From contig SVGU01000005.1 of NCBI GenBank assembly GCA_015056155.1, positions 1 through 61,973 of the forward strand: a stretch of DNA of 61,973 nucleotides. The letters are read 5' to 3'. Position numbers and translations under genes: made by a program. Shown in pieces: positions 48,698 through 57,508 of the stretch (the first letter of the stretch is position 1; each line of letters opens with the position of its first letter). Below the pieces are notes generated by a model. The model was not told the DNA's origin, ran no database searches, and saw only the letters and a list, made by a program, of their open reading frames with translations. This DNA comes from Clostridiales bacterium. GTDB lineage: Bacteria > Bacillota > Clostridia > Christensenellales > Aristaeellaceae.

Positions 48698-49219
48698 TCA
48701 CATCTGACGGAGCCATTCCGTGATGACCGCGATGTTCTCCTCCACCGGCCTCGTTCCGTCCACGTGCAGCACGGGAAGCGTCAGTCCCTCCAGCCACCGC
48801 AGGGCGTAATCCTCCGGCCGGGCGGCGATCAGGTCGTAGAACGCCTTCTCCTTTTCGTACAGGTCGCCGCCGGGCAGGGCACGGTCGCCGAATTTGTCCA
48901 GCGAGCGCTGCCGGACGCGCGTCAATCGCGTCTCCCGCGGGACCTCCACCAGCACCGCCGCCCGGTAATGCGGCAGCACCGCCTCGCCGTAATTCCCCCG
49001 GACCGCCGCGAACACAAACCGGTCATCCTCGCTGACTGCCTCCAGGAGAAGGCGCTCGACCTCCGCCTGCGTGCGTTCGCCGGCATAGAGATAGCCCGCG
49101 TCGGTCTTTGGGAAATACAGATCCTCATTGTCGATGAACCGCCAGCCGAGGCTCTGTGCCAGCGCGCGTCCCAGCGTGGACTTGCCGCTGCCGTTCATGC
49201 CGCAGAGAATGATCCCCAT
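48698..49219 (-). CDS. P-loop small-molecule kinase (shikimate kinase-like AAA)
   Basis: 173 residues. 'MGIILCGMNGSGKSTLGRALAQSLGWRFIDNEDLYF' is a Walker A with the shikimate-kinase-like DNEDLYF following; 'RVRQRSLDKFGDRALPGGDLYEKEKAFYDL' forms the lid. It lacks the canonical shikimate-binding residues, so the substrate is open. The ATG shares one base with the methyltransferase stop (TGATG). Confidence 0.85.
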   Translation of the reverse strand: MGIILCGMNGSGKSTLGRALAQSLGWRFIDNEDLYFPKTDAGYLYAGERTQAEVERLLLEAVSEDDRFVFAAVRGNYGEAVLPHYRAAVLVEVPRETRLTRVRQRSLDKFGDRALPGGDLYEKEKAFYDLIAARPEDYALRWLEGLTLPVLHVDGTRPVEENIAVITEWLRQM

Positions 49220-49836
49220 CAGCCTTCCTCCTCCCTGACTGCCGTCACGATATGCGCGAATTCCGTCTCCTGCACAGGCAGCACCGTCAGGCCAGCCCCA
49301 CGCAGATGCGCCGAAAGGGCCGCCGGGTCGTCCGGGTACACGGTCAGCTGCCGCGTGCCGTAGTCCAGCACGGCAGACCGCGACTTGTCCAGCGACAGCA
49401 CCGCCCGTCCGCCGGGACGCAGCAGCCCAGCGACCTTCTCCGCCGCCCGGCGCTTGTCCGGCAGATGCAGGAAGGTCAGCGACGAATACACCGCGTCGAA
49501 CCGCTGCGCTGTGTCCCAGGTCATGAAATCCGCACAGACCAAATGCACATTGGTCAGCCCGGCCAGGTTCTCCCCTGCCCGGATGATGGTCTTTTCGGAC
49601 AGGTCGATCCCCGTAAGGCTGCGGCACAGGGGCGCCGTCCGCAGCGCCAGCCGCCCCGTCCCCACGCCGATCTCCAGCACGTCCTGCGACCTGTCCAGCG
49701 CCAGCGCATCCAGCAGGCACTGTCCGTCCCAGCCGTCCATGTACGCCCGCAGCGGCGCAGGGTCATGCACCGGGTCGTTCCCCTCGTCGATCAGCAGATC
49801 GTAGTGCCGCTTCACATCATTCATCATGTTGCTCAT
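49219..49836 (-). CDS. Class I SAM-dependent methyltransferase
   Basis: 205 residues. Motif I 'DVLEIGVGTGRLALRTA', acidic residue in 'LTGIDLSEKTI', motif 'LVCADFMTWD', motif 'LRPGGRAVLSLDKS'. Methyl-accepting substrate unknown. Overlaps murI by 4 bases and the P-loop kinase by 1. Confidence 0.9.
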   Translation of the reverse strand: MSNMMNDVKRHYDLLIDEGNDPVHDPAPLRAYMDGWDGQCLLDALALDRSQDVLEIGVGTGRLALRTAPLCRSLTGIDLSEKTIIRAGENLAGLTNVHLVCADFMTWDTAQRFDAVYSSLTFLHLPDKRRAAEKVAGLLRPGGRAVLSLDKSRSAVLDYGTRQLTVYPDDPAALSAHLRGAGLTVLPVQETEFAHIVTAVREEEG

Positions 49837-50588
49837 GCCCTGCGGAGCAGCCGCGCCATCACCGGGATGACCGCGTCCGCGTCGCCGCTGGTCTCCAGCG
49901 TCACGCCGCCGGGGCCGTCCGCCAACAGCTCCCGCGCCGCCAGCACCCGCTTGAGCTGCCTTGCGGTGCCCTCGTTGCCGTCCAGCACCTGCACATTCGG
50001 CGGCAGCAGCTCTGCCAGCACGGGCCGCAGGAACACATAATGCGTGCAGCCCAGGACCACCGCATCCACCTGCGTCAGGTCGTAGGGCGCGAACAGCTCC
50101 GTCAGATACCGCTTCGCCTGCCCGTAGGCCTCCTGCTCCACCAGCTCCATCAGCCCGGGACAGGGCAGCGGGATCGCCCCCTCGCCGTAACGCTCGTACA
50201 GCGCGCGGAACTTCTCCAGCCGAAGCGTCATGGGCGTGGCCAGCACCAGGATGCTGCCCCCGCGCCGCAGCTCATGGGCGGGCTTGAGCGCCGGCTCGAT
50301 GCCGATGATGGGCAGCTCGTACCGGGCGCGCAGCTCCGCCGCCGCCACCGCCGTCGCCGTGTTGCAGGCGATCACCACCGCCTTGACGTCCTGCGCCAGC
50401 AGATGATCCATCACCCGCTGCACGCAGGCCATGCATTCCTCGCGGGATTTGGTGCCGTAGGGCGCATTCGCCGTGTCGCCATAAAAGATGAAGCGCTCCT
50501 CCGGCAGCTCCCTCCGCAGCGCCGCCAGCGTTCCCACGCCGCCAACGCCCGAATCAAACACGCCGATGGCGCTGAACCGATCCGCCAT
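49833..50588 (-). CDS. murI: Glutamate racemase
   Basis: 251 residues. Interconverts L- and D-glutamate for peptidoglycan. Both catalytic Cys motifs are present: 'VIACNTATA' and 'VVLGCTHYVFL'. 'GVFDSGVGGVGTL' and 'FYGDTANAPYGTKS' form the substrate site. ATG at 50588 has GGGAGG; a perfect promoter is just upstream. First gene of a four-gene minus-strand operon. Confidence 0.96.
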   Translation of the reverse strand: MADRFSAIGVFDSGVGGVGTLAALRRELPEERFIFYGDTANAPYGTKSREECMACVQRVMDHLLAQDVKAVVIACNTATAVAAAELRARYELPIIGIEPALKPAHELRRGGSILVLATPMTLRLEKFRALYERYGEGAIPLPCPGLMELVEQEAYGQAKRYLTELFAPYDLTQVDAVVLGCTHYVFLRPVLAELLPPNVQVLDGNEGTARQLKRVLAARELLADGPGGVTLETSGDADAVIPVMARLLRRA

Positions 50589-50617
50589 GCCATGCCTCCC
50601 TGTTGCCTGTTTTCCTT

Positions 50618-50646
50618 ATTATATCCCTTTCCGGCACGAAATGCAA
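50618..50646 (-). promoter_or_regulatory. Sigma-A promoter of murI
   Basis: Minus strand: TTGCAT (50646-50641), 17-base spacer, TATAAT (50623-50618). It is back to back with the divergent promoter at 50658. Confidence 0.82.
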
Positions 50647-50657
50647 CCGCGCCGCGC

Positions 50658-50686
50658 TTGCACAAATCCCGCAGGCTTGGTATAAT
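50658..50686 (+). promoter_or_regulatory. Sigma-A promoter of the DUF951-lepB operon
   Basis: TTGCAC (50658-50663), 17-base spacer, perfect TATAAT (50681-50686), 33 bases before the DUF951 start. The -35 boxes of this and the murI promoter are 11 bases apart. Confidence 0.82.
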
Positions 50687-50719
50687 GGAACAGACTATCC
50701 CGAAAGGAGCGAAGCTGCC

Positions 50720-50929
50720 ATGATCGATACCAGTCAGGAGATCCGTGTCGGCGACGTGGTGCAGACGAAGAAGCCCCATCCCTGCGGCTCCAGCGAATGG
50801 ACGGTGACCCGTACCGGCGCGGACATCAAGATCCGCTGCTCCGGCTGCGGCCGCATCGTCATGCTCGACCGCGAATCCTTCCTCAAGCGCCGCAAGAAGC
50901 TGATTTCCCAGGGGCCCGCCCCGGTATGA
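50720..50929 (+). CDS. DUF951 family protein
   Basis: 69 residues. 'IRVGDVVQTKKPHPCGSSEWTVTRTGADIKIRCSGCGRIVMLDRESF' is the full family signature, with three Cys that could bind a metal. Found across Bacillota, often near replication or ribosomal genes; function unestablished. AAAGGAG precedes ATG 50720; the stop overlaps lepB by 4 bases. Confidence 0.92.
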   Translation: MIDTSQEIRVGDVVQTKKPHPCGSSEWTVTRTGADIKIRCSGCGRIVMLDRESFLKRRKKLISQGPAPV

Positions 50930-51465
50930 GCGACGTCATGTATTATGCCGGCGCGGTGCTCCTCGCGCTGCTGCTGCGCGTCTTCGTCATTTCCCTTGCG
51001 CGCATCAAAGGCCGCAGCATGATGTCCACCCTGCACGACCAGGACTGGACGCTGGTCTGGCGCCTCCCCTTCCTCTTTGGCAGGCCCCGCCGGTTCGATG
51101 TGGTCATCTGCCACTTCCCCGGCCGGCGGATGAAGCGCCTGCCCTTCCTGCCCCAGTCCTTCGTCAAGCGGGTGATCGGCCTCCCCGGCGAAACGCTGGA
51201 GGTGGTCGAGGGCGTGCTGCACATCGACGGGCAGCCCTTTGAGGAAGCCTTCCTCGACCCGGAGCGCTCCCGCTTCTACCGCCTGCGGGGCCTGCGCACC
51301 GGCGACGTCCCCGTGACCCTCGGGCCGGACGAATACTTCGTCATGGGCGACAACCGCGACAGCTCCAACGACAGCCGCCGCGTCGGGGCGCTCAAACGGC
51401 GCGCCATCGTCGGCCGGGTGGTCTTCGTGCTGTTCCCGTTCAGGCGCATCCGCCGCGTCAGATAA
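50926..51465 (+). CDS. lepB: Signal peptidase I
   Basis: 179 residues. N-terminal TM at about 5-24; catalytic Ser in 'RIKGRSMMSTLHD', Lys in 'SFVKRVIGLPGETLEVV', and 'FVMGDNRDSSNDSR' box. Probably the general enzyme, distinct from the pilus-locus copy at 20359. Translationally coupled to DUF951. Confidence 0.94.
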   Translation: MSDVMYYAGAVLLALLLRVFVISLARIKGRSMMSTLHDQDWTLVWRLPFLFGRPRRFDVVICHFPGRRMKRLPFLPQSFVKRVIGLPGETLEVVEGVLHIDGQPFEEAFLDPERSRFYRLRGLRTGDVPVTLGPDEYFVMGDNRDSSNDSRRVGALKRRAIVGRVVFVLFPFRRIRRVR

Positions 51466-51499
51466 CCTCCGCCCGGGCGGATATTGTTACACTGTTTTC

Positions 51500-51528
51500 T
51501 TGCATGCCCGGCGGAAGTGTGCTATACT
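51500..51528 (+). promoter_or_regulatory. Sigma-A promoter of the secreted protein gene
   Basis: TTGCAT (51500-51505), 17-base spacer, TATACT (51523-51528), 62 bases before the start codon. Confidence 0.75.
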
Positions 51529-51590
51529 GGATGATGACTATGTATGCCGCCATCGCGGCTGTGAATATCGATCAAAGGCTGGTGACCTTC

Positions 51591-53120
51591 ATGCGGAAGT
51601 ACGTCCTGTTGCTGCTGCTCCTGCTGAGCCTGTGCCTGTGCGGCGCGGCACATGCAGCTTCCTTCACGTTCGACGATTTCAGCGCGGCGTGCGAGATCGA
51701 CGAGAACAAGTATACCATCCTGACGCCCACGAACCTGGGCAGCCAGACGGCGTGGCTGGAGAGCCGCGGCATGAGCGAGGCTGCGCTGCTGGCCGACTGG
51801 ACGGAGCGCGGCGTGCTGCTGCAGGCGTGGACCAACGCGGGCGACGCCTGCCTGGAGATCACCGCCGTGCAGGATGAGTTCGCGGCGCAGTACTACGACG
51901 TGAACCAGGTGACCGAGGAGGAGCGCAAGGCATACCGCCTCGGCCATTCCTCCGACAAGGACGGCTACTACCGCGCGCAGGGCTATGATTACGAGTCCCC
52001 GCAGTGGAAGAACATGAAGAACACCGGCCGCTTCCTGCAGCTGCAGTACACCCGCACGCTGAACGGCGAGACCTATCGCGGCTATGCCCGCAAGACCATC
52101 CGCAACGGCTGGAGCATCCAGCTGGATTATCAGGTCTATGGCCGCGGCCTCAAAAACGCCGACAAGAACGCGCTGGACGACGTGATGGACACATGGGAGT
52201 TCCTGGAGATCTTCCCCCGCCCCGCCACCAGCGTTTCCAAGCTGATCTTCACCGCCCGTCCTCCCCGCGAGAGCAACACCGGCAAGTTCACCGTCTCCGG
52301 CACCGGCTCCACCGGACTGCACATCATCGGCACGGTCATGAGCATGTCCTCCTCCGAAGCGGAGCTGTTCGAGACCACCATCGGCAAGAACGGCAAGTTT
52401 GAGCTGGACGTCGCGCTGCCCAAGGAGGGCGTGTGGCTGATGACCTACACGGTGGAGAACGGCGCAGCGGTCGTGGAGGAAGGCGTCTTCGACACCATCA
52501 CCTATCAGAAGGACCTGCTGACCGTCAGCCTCAACAGCAATCTGCCCACCCATCTGACCGGCAAGGAGCTGGTCATCTCCGGCACGACGATGCGGCAGAC
52601 TATGGTGCAGTGCATCGTGGACGGCCGCTACCACAAGTCCATCACCACCAACAATACCGGCAAGTTCTCCTTCACCATCGACACCAGCGCCGAGGGCGAC
52701 TACACCATCACGCTCGTGTTTGAAAAGAAGGGCTATGCGACCCGCCGCTTCCGCTCCGAGGCCAGCCGCGTCTTCACCGAGGAGGACCAGCGCCAGATGA
52801 TCCGCGACGAGGCCGTCAAGCCCGCCTACAAGACCCTGGTCGGCAAGCTCAGCGGCTACGCGGGCAAGTACATGGTCTACACCCTGTATGTGGAGCGCAT
52901 CGAGCAGACCGCCACCGGTTATGTCACCTTTGCCAGCCTGAACCGCACCAAGTCCGGCGTCTACCAGAACCCGGTGGTCATCCGCACCTCCGAGGAACCC
53001 GATTACGCCGCCGGCGCGGAGGTTCGCATGTACCTCAAGTGCATCGGCTCCTACGAGGTGCACGCTGACAGCGGCGTGGAAGAGTACCCCTACTTCGACC
53101 TGCAGTGGATCGAACAGTAA
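51591..53120 (+). CDS. Large secreted protein of unknown function
   Basis: 509 residues. Signal peptide at 1-22 (MRKYVLLLLLLLSLCLCGAAHA). Residues about 25-215 form an alpha/beta domain ('FDDFSAACEIDENKYTILTPTNL', 'YRGYARKTIRNGWSIQLDYQVYG'). Two Ig-like or bacterial carboxypeptidase-regulatory-like modules follow at about 220-305 and 306-390, each ending 'GKFELDVALPKEGVW' or 'GKFSFTIDTSAEGDYTITL'. A final 100-residue domain contains 'GYAGKYMVYTLYVERIEQ'. No anchor, so released or wall-associated. ATG at 51591 was chosen for the signal peptide. No family recognised. Its TAA touches a hairpin repeat. Confidence 0.82.
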   Translation: MRKYVLLLLLLLSLCLCGAAHAASFTFDDFSAACEIDENKYTILTPTNLGSQTAWLESRGMSEAALLADWTERGVLLQAWTNAGDACLEITAVQDEFAAQYYDVNQVTEEERKAYRLGHSSDKDGYYRAQGYDYESPQWKNMKNTGRFLQLQYTRTLNGETYRGYARKTIRNGWSIQLDYQVYGRGLKNADKNALDDVMDTWEFLEIFPRPATSVSKLIFTARPPRESNTGKFTVSGTGSTGLHIIGTVMSMSSSEAELFETTIGKNGKFELDVALPKEGVWLMTYTVENGAAVVEEGVFDTITYQKDLLTVSLNSNLPTHLTGKELVISGTTMRQTMVQCIVDGRYHKSITTNNTGKFSFTIDTSAEGDYTITLVFEKKGYATRRFRSEASRVFTEEDQRQMIRDEAVKPAYKTLVGKLSGYAGKYMVYTLYVERIEQTATGYVTFASLNRTKSGVYQNPVVIRTSEEPDYAAGAEVRMYLKCIGSYEVHADSGVEEYPYFDLQWIEQ

Positions 53121-53313
53121 CCAGGGACGCTGTCCCTGGACCCTGCAAGGGATTTCATCCCTTGACCCTTTGCGCGATCGGGTTGGCCGCACTTGCGGAG
53201 GTGGGCCCGCATGGGAGGCGCTGTCTCCGACGGCCAGGGACGCCGTCCCTGGACCCTGCAAGGGATTTCATCCCTTGACCCTTTGCGCGATCGGGTTGGC
53301 CGCACTTGCGGAG
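53121..53313. repeat. Two copies of an 80-bp dual-hairpin repeat, 113 bp apart
   Basis: Copies at 53121-53200 and 53234-53313 are almost identical. Each holds CCAGGGAC-GCT/GCC-GTCCCTGG and then CAAGGGAT-TTC-ATCCCTTG, two perfect stems, followed by 'GACCCTTTGCGCGATCGGG'. The first begins directly after the stop codon of the secreted protein gene and may also work as its 3' end. Relatives lie at 28909 and near 57470. Confidence 0.88.
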
Positions 53314-53372
53314 TCGGACTCGCGTGGCGATTTTCCCCCTGAATGAATGTCCGGCGGCTGACGCAATGAATG

Positions 53373-54041
53373 TCAGCCGCCGGTTCTTTTATGTGGTTTA
53401 TGGTTTTTTGCGGCTTTGCTGCGTTCCCGCTCCGCTCGGCACATTTCCCGCAGGGTGCATTCCGCGCACAGGGGCCGCTGCGCCTTGCAGACGCGCCTTC
53501 CGTGGAAGATCAGCCGGTGGTGCATGTCCAGCCAGTCCTTCTTCGGGATCGCCTTCTGCAGCTGGAGCTCCGTCTTGAGCACGTCGTCCGCCTCCGCAAG
53601 GCCCAGGCGGTTGCTCACCCGGAACACATGCGTATCCACCGCAATGGCGGGCACGCCGAAGGCATTGGACATGACGACGTTCGCAGTTTTGCGGCCCACG
53701 CCGGGCAGCGCCGTCAGCTCCTCCATCGTCCGGGGAACCTCGCCGCCATGGCGCAGCATCAGCAGCTTGCAGGTCTCGATGATGTTGACCGCCTTTGACT
53801 TGAAGCCGCAGCTCTTCACCATCGGATGCAGCTCCTCCACCGTGGCCGCCGCCATGCTCGCCGCGTCGGGGAAACGCGCGAAAACCGCCGGGGTCACCTT
53901 GTTGACCATCTTGTCCGTGCACTGCGCGGAGAGCATCACCGCCACGAGCGTCTCGTAGGGGTTGGTGAAGTTCAGCTCCGGGCCCGCGTCGGGGTACAGG
54001 CGGGTCAGCTCCTCCAGGATGGCCTTCTTCGAAAAGCGCAT
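53373..54041 (-). CDS. nth: Endonuclease III
   Basis: 222 residues. DNA glycosylase/AP lyase for oxidised pyrimidines. Helix-hairpin-helix with the catalytic Lys in 'LPGVGRKTANVVMSNAF', catalytic Asp in 'AVDTHVFRVSNRLG', and the C-terminal iron-sulfur motif C-x6-C-x2-C-x5-C in 'CKAQRPLCAECTLREMC'. ATG at 54041 has AAAGGAG. It lies 14 bases downstream of folT and is probably cotranscribed, so it may also respond to the THF riboswitch. Confidence 0.96.
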   Translation of the reverse strand: MRFSKKAILEELTRLYPDAGPELNFTNPYETLVAVMLSAQCTDKMVNKVTPAVFARFPDAASMAAATVEELHPMVKSCGFKSKAVNIIETCKLLMLRHGGEVPRTMEELTALPGVGRKTANVVMSNAFGVPAIAVDTHVFRVSNRLGLAEADDVLKTELQLQKAIPKKDWLDMHHRLIFHGRRVCKAQRPLCAECTLREMCRAERERSKAAKNHKPHKRTGG

Positions 54042-54055
54042 CTTCCGTTCTCCTT

Positions 54056-54601
54056 TCAGCGGGTCAGCCGCATTTCCGCGGGCAGCACATGGTTGGCACG
54101 GCCCAGCAGCGCCACCACCGCCAGCGACAGTAGGCTGTTCAGCACGAGCTCGATGGGATAGTTCGGCGCGCGCACCGTCACCCACATCAGGAAGCCCCGC
54201 CCGGACACATAGCCCAGCATGCTCAGCCAAGACGAATTGAGCAGCCATGCGATCAGCAGCGAGCCGGCAACTGCAAGGACTACCCGCAGGATCGACGCCT
54301 TCCTCCGGTGCAGCACCAGTCCGCACACCAGGCCGACCAGCACATTCGTCAGCGTGAAGCCCGGAAAATATGCCCCCGCCGGAAACAGATGCGCGCCGAT
54401 GAAGTCGCCCAGGCCGCCGACAAGCGCCGCAGGGATCGGCCCCATCAGCGCACCGGCCGCAACGATGGGCAGCAGCCACAGGCTGTATTGCTTGCCCAGC
54501 AGCGGGATCTGCAGCAGATTGCCCAGCACGATCTCCAGCGCCACCAGCATCGCCGCAAAGGTGATCGTCTGTATGGAATACCCGGATTTGTTTTTTTGCA
54601 T
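54056..54601 (-). CDS. folT: Folate ECF transporter S component
   Basis: 181 residues, about six TM helices. Substrate-binding subunit that docks on EcfA1A2T. 'GALMGPIPAALVGGLGDFIGAHLFPAGAYFPGFTLTNVLVGLV' is the FolT-type core. A THF riboswitch directly upstream supports folate as the substrate. ATG at 54601 has AAAGGAGG, which can be masked by an upstream GCCTCCT. Confidence 0.93.
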   Translation of the reverse strand: MQKNKSGYSIQTITFAAMLVALEIVLGNLLQIPLLGKQYSLWLLPIVAAGALMGPIPAALVGGLGDFIGAHLFPAGAYFPGFTLTNVLVGLVCGLVLHRRKASILRVVLAVAGSLLIAWLLNSSWLSMLGYVSGRGFLMWVTVRAPNYPIELVLNSLLSLAVVALLGRANHVLPAEMRLTR

Positions 54602-54608
54602 CAGAAAA

Positions 54609-54649
54609 GCCTCCTTTACAGGTCGTCAAAATACCGACTCGCAGGAGGC
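54609..54649 (-). promoter_or_regulatory. Expression platform: Shine-Dalgarno of folT and its masking sequence
   Basis: Minus strand GCCTCCT (54649-54643), just after the aptamer, is exactly complementary to AGGAGGC (54615-54609), the folT ribosome site. The CTGCC that contains its first bases can instead pair with GGCAG, the 5' arm of aptamer stem P1. This gives a switch at translation level (inference). Confidence 0.65.
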
Positions 54650-54658
54650 AGCTACCAA

Positions 54659-54761
54659 GACAGCGGGATGCGCCGCTGGCACCGCATCGGCTCCATAACC
54701 GATTTCGTCTTGTGACAACTCCCCGTTCACAAGCACTTGACGCGCCAGAAGCTACTCTGCC
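54659..54761 (-). ncRNA. Tetrahydrofolate (THF) riboswitch
   Basis: The minus strand shows the conserved THF aptamer elements in order: AGAGTAG, GGCGCGTCAAGTG, TGTGAACGGGGAGTTGTCACA, ACGAA, GCGGTG and GCATCC. P1 can form from GGCAG and CTGTC. It stands between a good promoter and folT, a transporter gene this riboswitch class is known to control. Confidence 0.9.
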
Positions 54762-54787
54762 TGATACGAATCGCAGGGTACGAAGGC

Positions 54788-54816
54788 ATTGTACCCTCTT
54801 TTCCCCCAAATTGCAA
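54788..54816 (-). promoter_or_regulatory. Sigma-A promoter of the folT-nth transcript
   Basis: Minus strand: TTGCAA (54816-54811), 17-base spacer, TACAAT (54793-54788), about 25 bases before the THF aptamer. Confidence 0.78.
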
Positions 54817-54834
54817 TAGGTAGACAGCAGAAAT

Positions 54835-54863
54835 ACAGCCGCAGGCACTTCTCCTGCGGCTGC
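54835..54863 (-). terminator. Terminator after the DUF308 gene
   Basis: GCAGCCGCAGG / CCTGCGGCTGT stem with a 7-base loop right after the stop at 54868; ATTTCTGC follows on the minus strand. Confidence 0.68.
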
Positions 54864-54867
54864 ATAT

Positions 54868-55407
54868 TTATTTCAGGATCGCGCCGATCATTTCCACGAT
54901 CGCCTCGGCGATCAGCGAGATGGCCACGAACGTCCATACCGCTGCCGCCGCGCCGAAGGGGTTGATCAGGATGACCGCCGCGAGCACCGCAGCCAGCGCC
55001 GCCGCGATCGCCGGCAGATACCACCGTCCCGACTTCGTCCGGAGCATATCCGCCATCTGCTGCACCTTCATCGCCGCCAGGATCAGCATCCACCCCGCGT
55101 ACACGACCGTCAGCAGCGGAAAGGCCGTGAGGAACCAGCCGTACTGGGTCATGCAGGTCACGCCCGCGAGCGTCAGCGTGATGCCCTTGAACAGCAGCTG
55201 CGCCTGCCTGCCCGTTTCCGGCTGCACCATGAAGTACCGCACCGCATGGAACACGCCGACCATCGTCAATACTGCGCCTGCGCCGATGATGATGCCGCTG
55301 GTGAAGCCCACCGGGTCGATCAGCAGCAACACGCCCACCACGATCTGCAGCACACACAGCACGATCCCGCCCACGCGGCCCGCGAAAACCTTCTTCAACT
55401 TTTCCAC
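54868..55407 (-). CDS. DUF308 (HdeD-like) membrane protein
   Basis: 179 residues with six hydrophobic helices in paired repeats, for example 'GIVLCVLQIVVGVLLLIDP' and 'AAALAAVLAAVILINPF'; each pair ends with the family's '(I/L)(D/N)P' turn. HdeD proteins are linked to acid resistance in enterobacteria, but clostridial homologues are uncharacterised. It lies 18 bases after ftsH and is probably cotranscribed. Confidence 0.88.
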   Translation of the reverse strand: MEKLKKVFAGRVGGIVLCVLQIVVGVLLLIDPVGFTSGIIIGAGAVLTMVGVFHAVRYFMVQPETGRQAQLLFKGITLTLAGVTCMTQYGWFLTAFPLLTVVYAGWMLILAAMKVQQMADMLRTKSGRWYLPAIAAALAAVLAAVILINPFGAAAAVWTFVAISLIAEAIVEMIGAILK

Positions 55408-55425
55408 AGATAATCCCCCTCATTC

Positions 55426-57231
55426 TCAGCCCAGCAGGGTCATGAATTCTTCTCCCGTGATGGTTTCCTTTTCATACAGGTGCTTCGCCAGGCGATCCAG
55501 CGCCGCACGGTTTTCCGCGAGGATCGCCCTGGCCCGGTCGTACTGTTCACGCACAGTATCCACCACCAGCCGGTCGATCTTCGACTGCGTCTCCGGCGAG
55601 CAGGTCAGGGACGCATCCCCGCCCAGATAGGCGTTTTCCATCGTCTCCATCGCCACCATGCCGAACTCCTCCGACATGCCGTACCGGGTGATCATCGCCC
55701 GCGCAAGCTTCGTCGCCTGCTCGATGTCGTTGGACGCGCCGGTGGTGGCGCTGCCGAAGATGAGCTCCTCCGCCGCCCGGCCCGCGGTATAGGTGGCGAT
55801 CTTGTTCACCAGCTCCTCGCGGCTCATCAGGTAGTGATTGCCCTCGTCGACCTGCATCGTGTAGCCCAGCGCGCCGGAGGTACGGGGAACGATGGTAATC
55901 TTCTGCACCGGCGCGGAATGGCTCTGCTTCGCCGCCACCAGCGCATGGCCGATCTCATGGTACGCGACGATGGACTTCTCCCGGTCCGTCAGAATGGCGT
56001 TCTTCTTCTCGTACCCGGCGATGACGATCTCGATCGCGGCCTCCAGGTCAGCCTGCTCCGCTTCCGTGCGGCCGTCGCGGACTGCCCGCAGCGCCGCCTC
56101 ATTGACGATGTTCGCCAGCTCCGCGCCGGACGCGCCGGAGGCCATCCGGGCCACGCGGGCATAGTCCACATCCGCCGCGATCCGGATCTTTTTGGCATGC
56201 ACGCGCAGGATCGCCTCGCGCCCCTTCAGGTCAGGCAGCTCCACAGGTACGCGCCGGTCGAAGCGGCCGGGTCTGGTCAGCGCCGGGTCGAGGGATTCCG
56301 GCCGGTTCGTCGCCGCGAGGATCACCACGCCGCCGGAGGCCTCGAAGCCGTCCATTTCCGTCAGCAGCTGGTTGAGGGTCTGCTCGCGCTCGTCGTTGCC
56401 GCCCATGCGGCTGTCGCGCTTCTTGCCGATGGCGTCGATTTCGTCGATGAACACGATGCAGGGCGCCTTCTCCTTGGCCTGCCGGAACAGGTCGCGCACC
56501 TTGCTCGCGCCCATGCCAACGAACATTTCCACAAATTCGGAGCCGCTGATGGAGAAGAACGGCACCTCCGCCTCGCCCGCGACGGCTTTGGCAAGCATCG
56601 TTTTGCCCGTGCCGGGAGGGCCGACGAGCAGCACGCCCTTAGGCATCGTCGCGCCGATATCCCGGTATTTGCCGGGGTCGTGCAGGTAATCGACGATCTC
56701 CTGCAGGCTCTCCTCCGCCTCATCCACGCCTTCAACATCGTCAAACTTGATGCCGGCGGAGGACTTCACATACACCTTCGCGTTGGATTTGCCCATCCCG
56801 AAGGCCATCGAGCCCGCGCCCATTTTCTTGTTCATCTGCTTCATCAGCAGCCGCGCGATCAGCGAGAACATCAATAGCGGCAGCACCCAGCTGAGGAAAA
56901 ACGCCAGCAGCGGCGACATTTCATCCACGATCTCCGACCCATACACCGCGCCGTGCTCATACAGCCGCTGCGTCAGCTCCGGGTCGTACATCAGGCCCGT
57001 GCGGTAGGTTTGCGTATCCGCCTTGTCGCGGAATACGATCTGGTTCGTCTGCACGCTCACCAGCCCAACCTGATTCTCCTCCGTCATGCGGATGAAGGTG
57101 CCGTAGTCGACCTCCACGACCTGGTTGCGGTCGATCATCGGCATCACCAGCGCATTGACCAGGAAAATGATCAGAAAAACGATCATGTAATAGTAAATAA
57201 ATGGCTTTTTCGGGTTCTTGACTTCATTCAT
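55426..57231 (-). CDS. ftsH: ATP-dependent zinc metalloprotease FtsH
   Basis: 601 residues. Membrane AAA protease: two N-terminal TMs (about 11-30 and 108-128) flank a small extracytoplasmic domain. Walker A '[11 protein letters not shown]', Walker B '[10 protein letters not shown]', second region of homology '[23 protein letters not shown]'. The zinc site is 'HEIGHA' (the usual Ala replaced by Ile), with the third ligand in 'NDIEQAT'. Two ATGs are possible; 57231 has GGAGG at 8 bases, 57237 at 2. Not next to tilS/hpt as in many Bacillota. Confidence 0.94.
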   Translation of the reverse strand: MNEVKNPKKPFIYYYMIVFLIIFLVNALVMPMIDRNQVVEVDYGTFIRMTEENQVGLVSVQTNQIVFRDKADTQTYRTGLMYDPELTQRLYEHGAVYGSEIVDEMSPLLAFFLSWVLPLLMFSLIARLLMKQMNKKMGAGSMAFGMGKSNAKVYVKSSAGIKFDDVEGVDEAEESLQEIVDYLHDPGKYRDIGATMPKGVLLVGPPGTGKTMLAKAVAGEAEVPFFSISGSEFVEMFVGMGASKVRDLFRQAKEKAPCIVFIDEIDAIGKKRDSRMGGNDEREQTLNQLLTEMDGFEASGGVVILAATNRPESLDPALTRPGRFDRRVPVELPDLKGREAILRVHAKKIRIAADVDYARVARMASGASGAELANIVNEAALRAVRDGRTEAEQADLEAAIEIVIAGYEKKNAILTDREKSIVAYHEIGHALVAAKQSHSAPVQKITIVPRTSGALGYTMQVDEGNHYLMSREELVNKIATYTAGRAAEELIFGSATTGASNDIEQATKLARAMITRYGMSEEFGMVAMETMENAYLGGDASLTCSPETQSKIDRLVVDTVREQYDRARAILAENRAALDRLAKHLYEKETITGEEFMTLLG

Positions 57232-57241
57232 TTGCATTACC

Positions 57242-57508
57242 TCCCAACATCTCGATCATACCTTCGTAGTTTGAACGAAAGATGGACTGAATATCAACTC
57301 AGTATGAACTGTCGGGAAATCGCGGCACTGAAAAGCCGCCAGGGCACGCACACGGCGCACTCCGGCGGCGGAATTATTCTGATAGTCAACGATGCCTTTC
57401 CCTCTGGAGAACGGCAACCGGCTACAACATTGGATGAGGCACGCTCCCACGGAACGCCCTCCACCTGTGCCAGGAGTTTCATCCCTGGACCCGTTTTTTT
57501 GCCCCCCG
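57242..57508. other. Intergenic region between ftsH and dapB
   Basis: About 270 bases without a gene. It contains CCAGG..CCTGG near 57470-57488 followed by ACCCGTTTTTTT on the plus strand, a fragment of the dual-hairpin repeat. No clear promoter for ftsH could be chosen. Confidence 0.5.
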
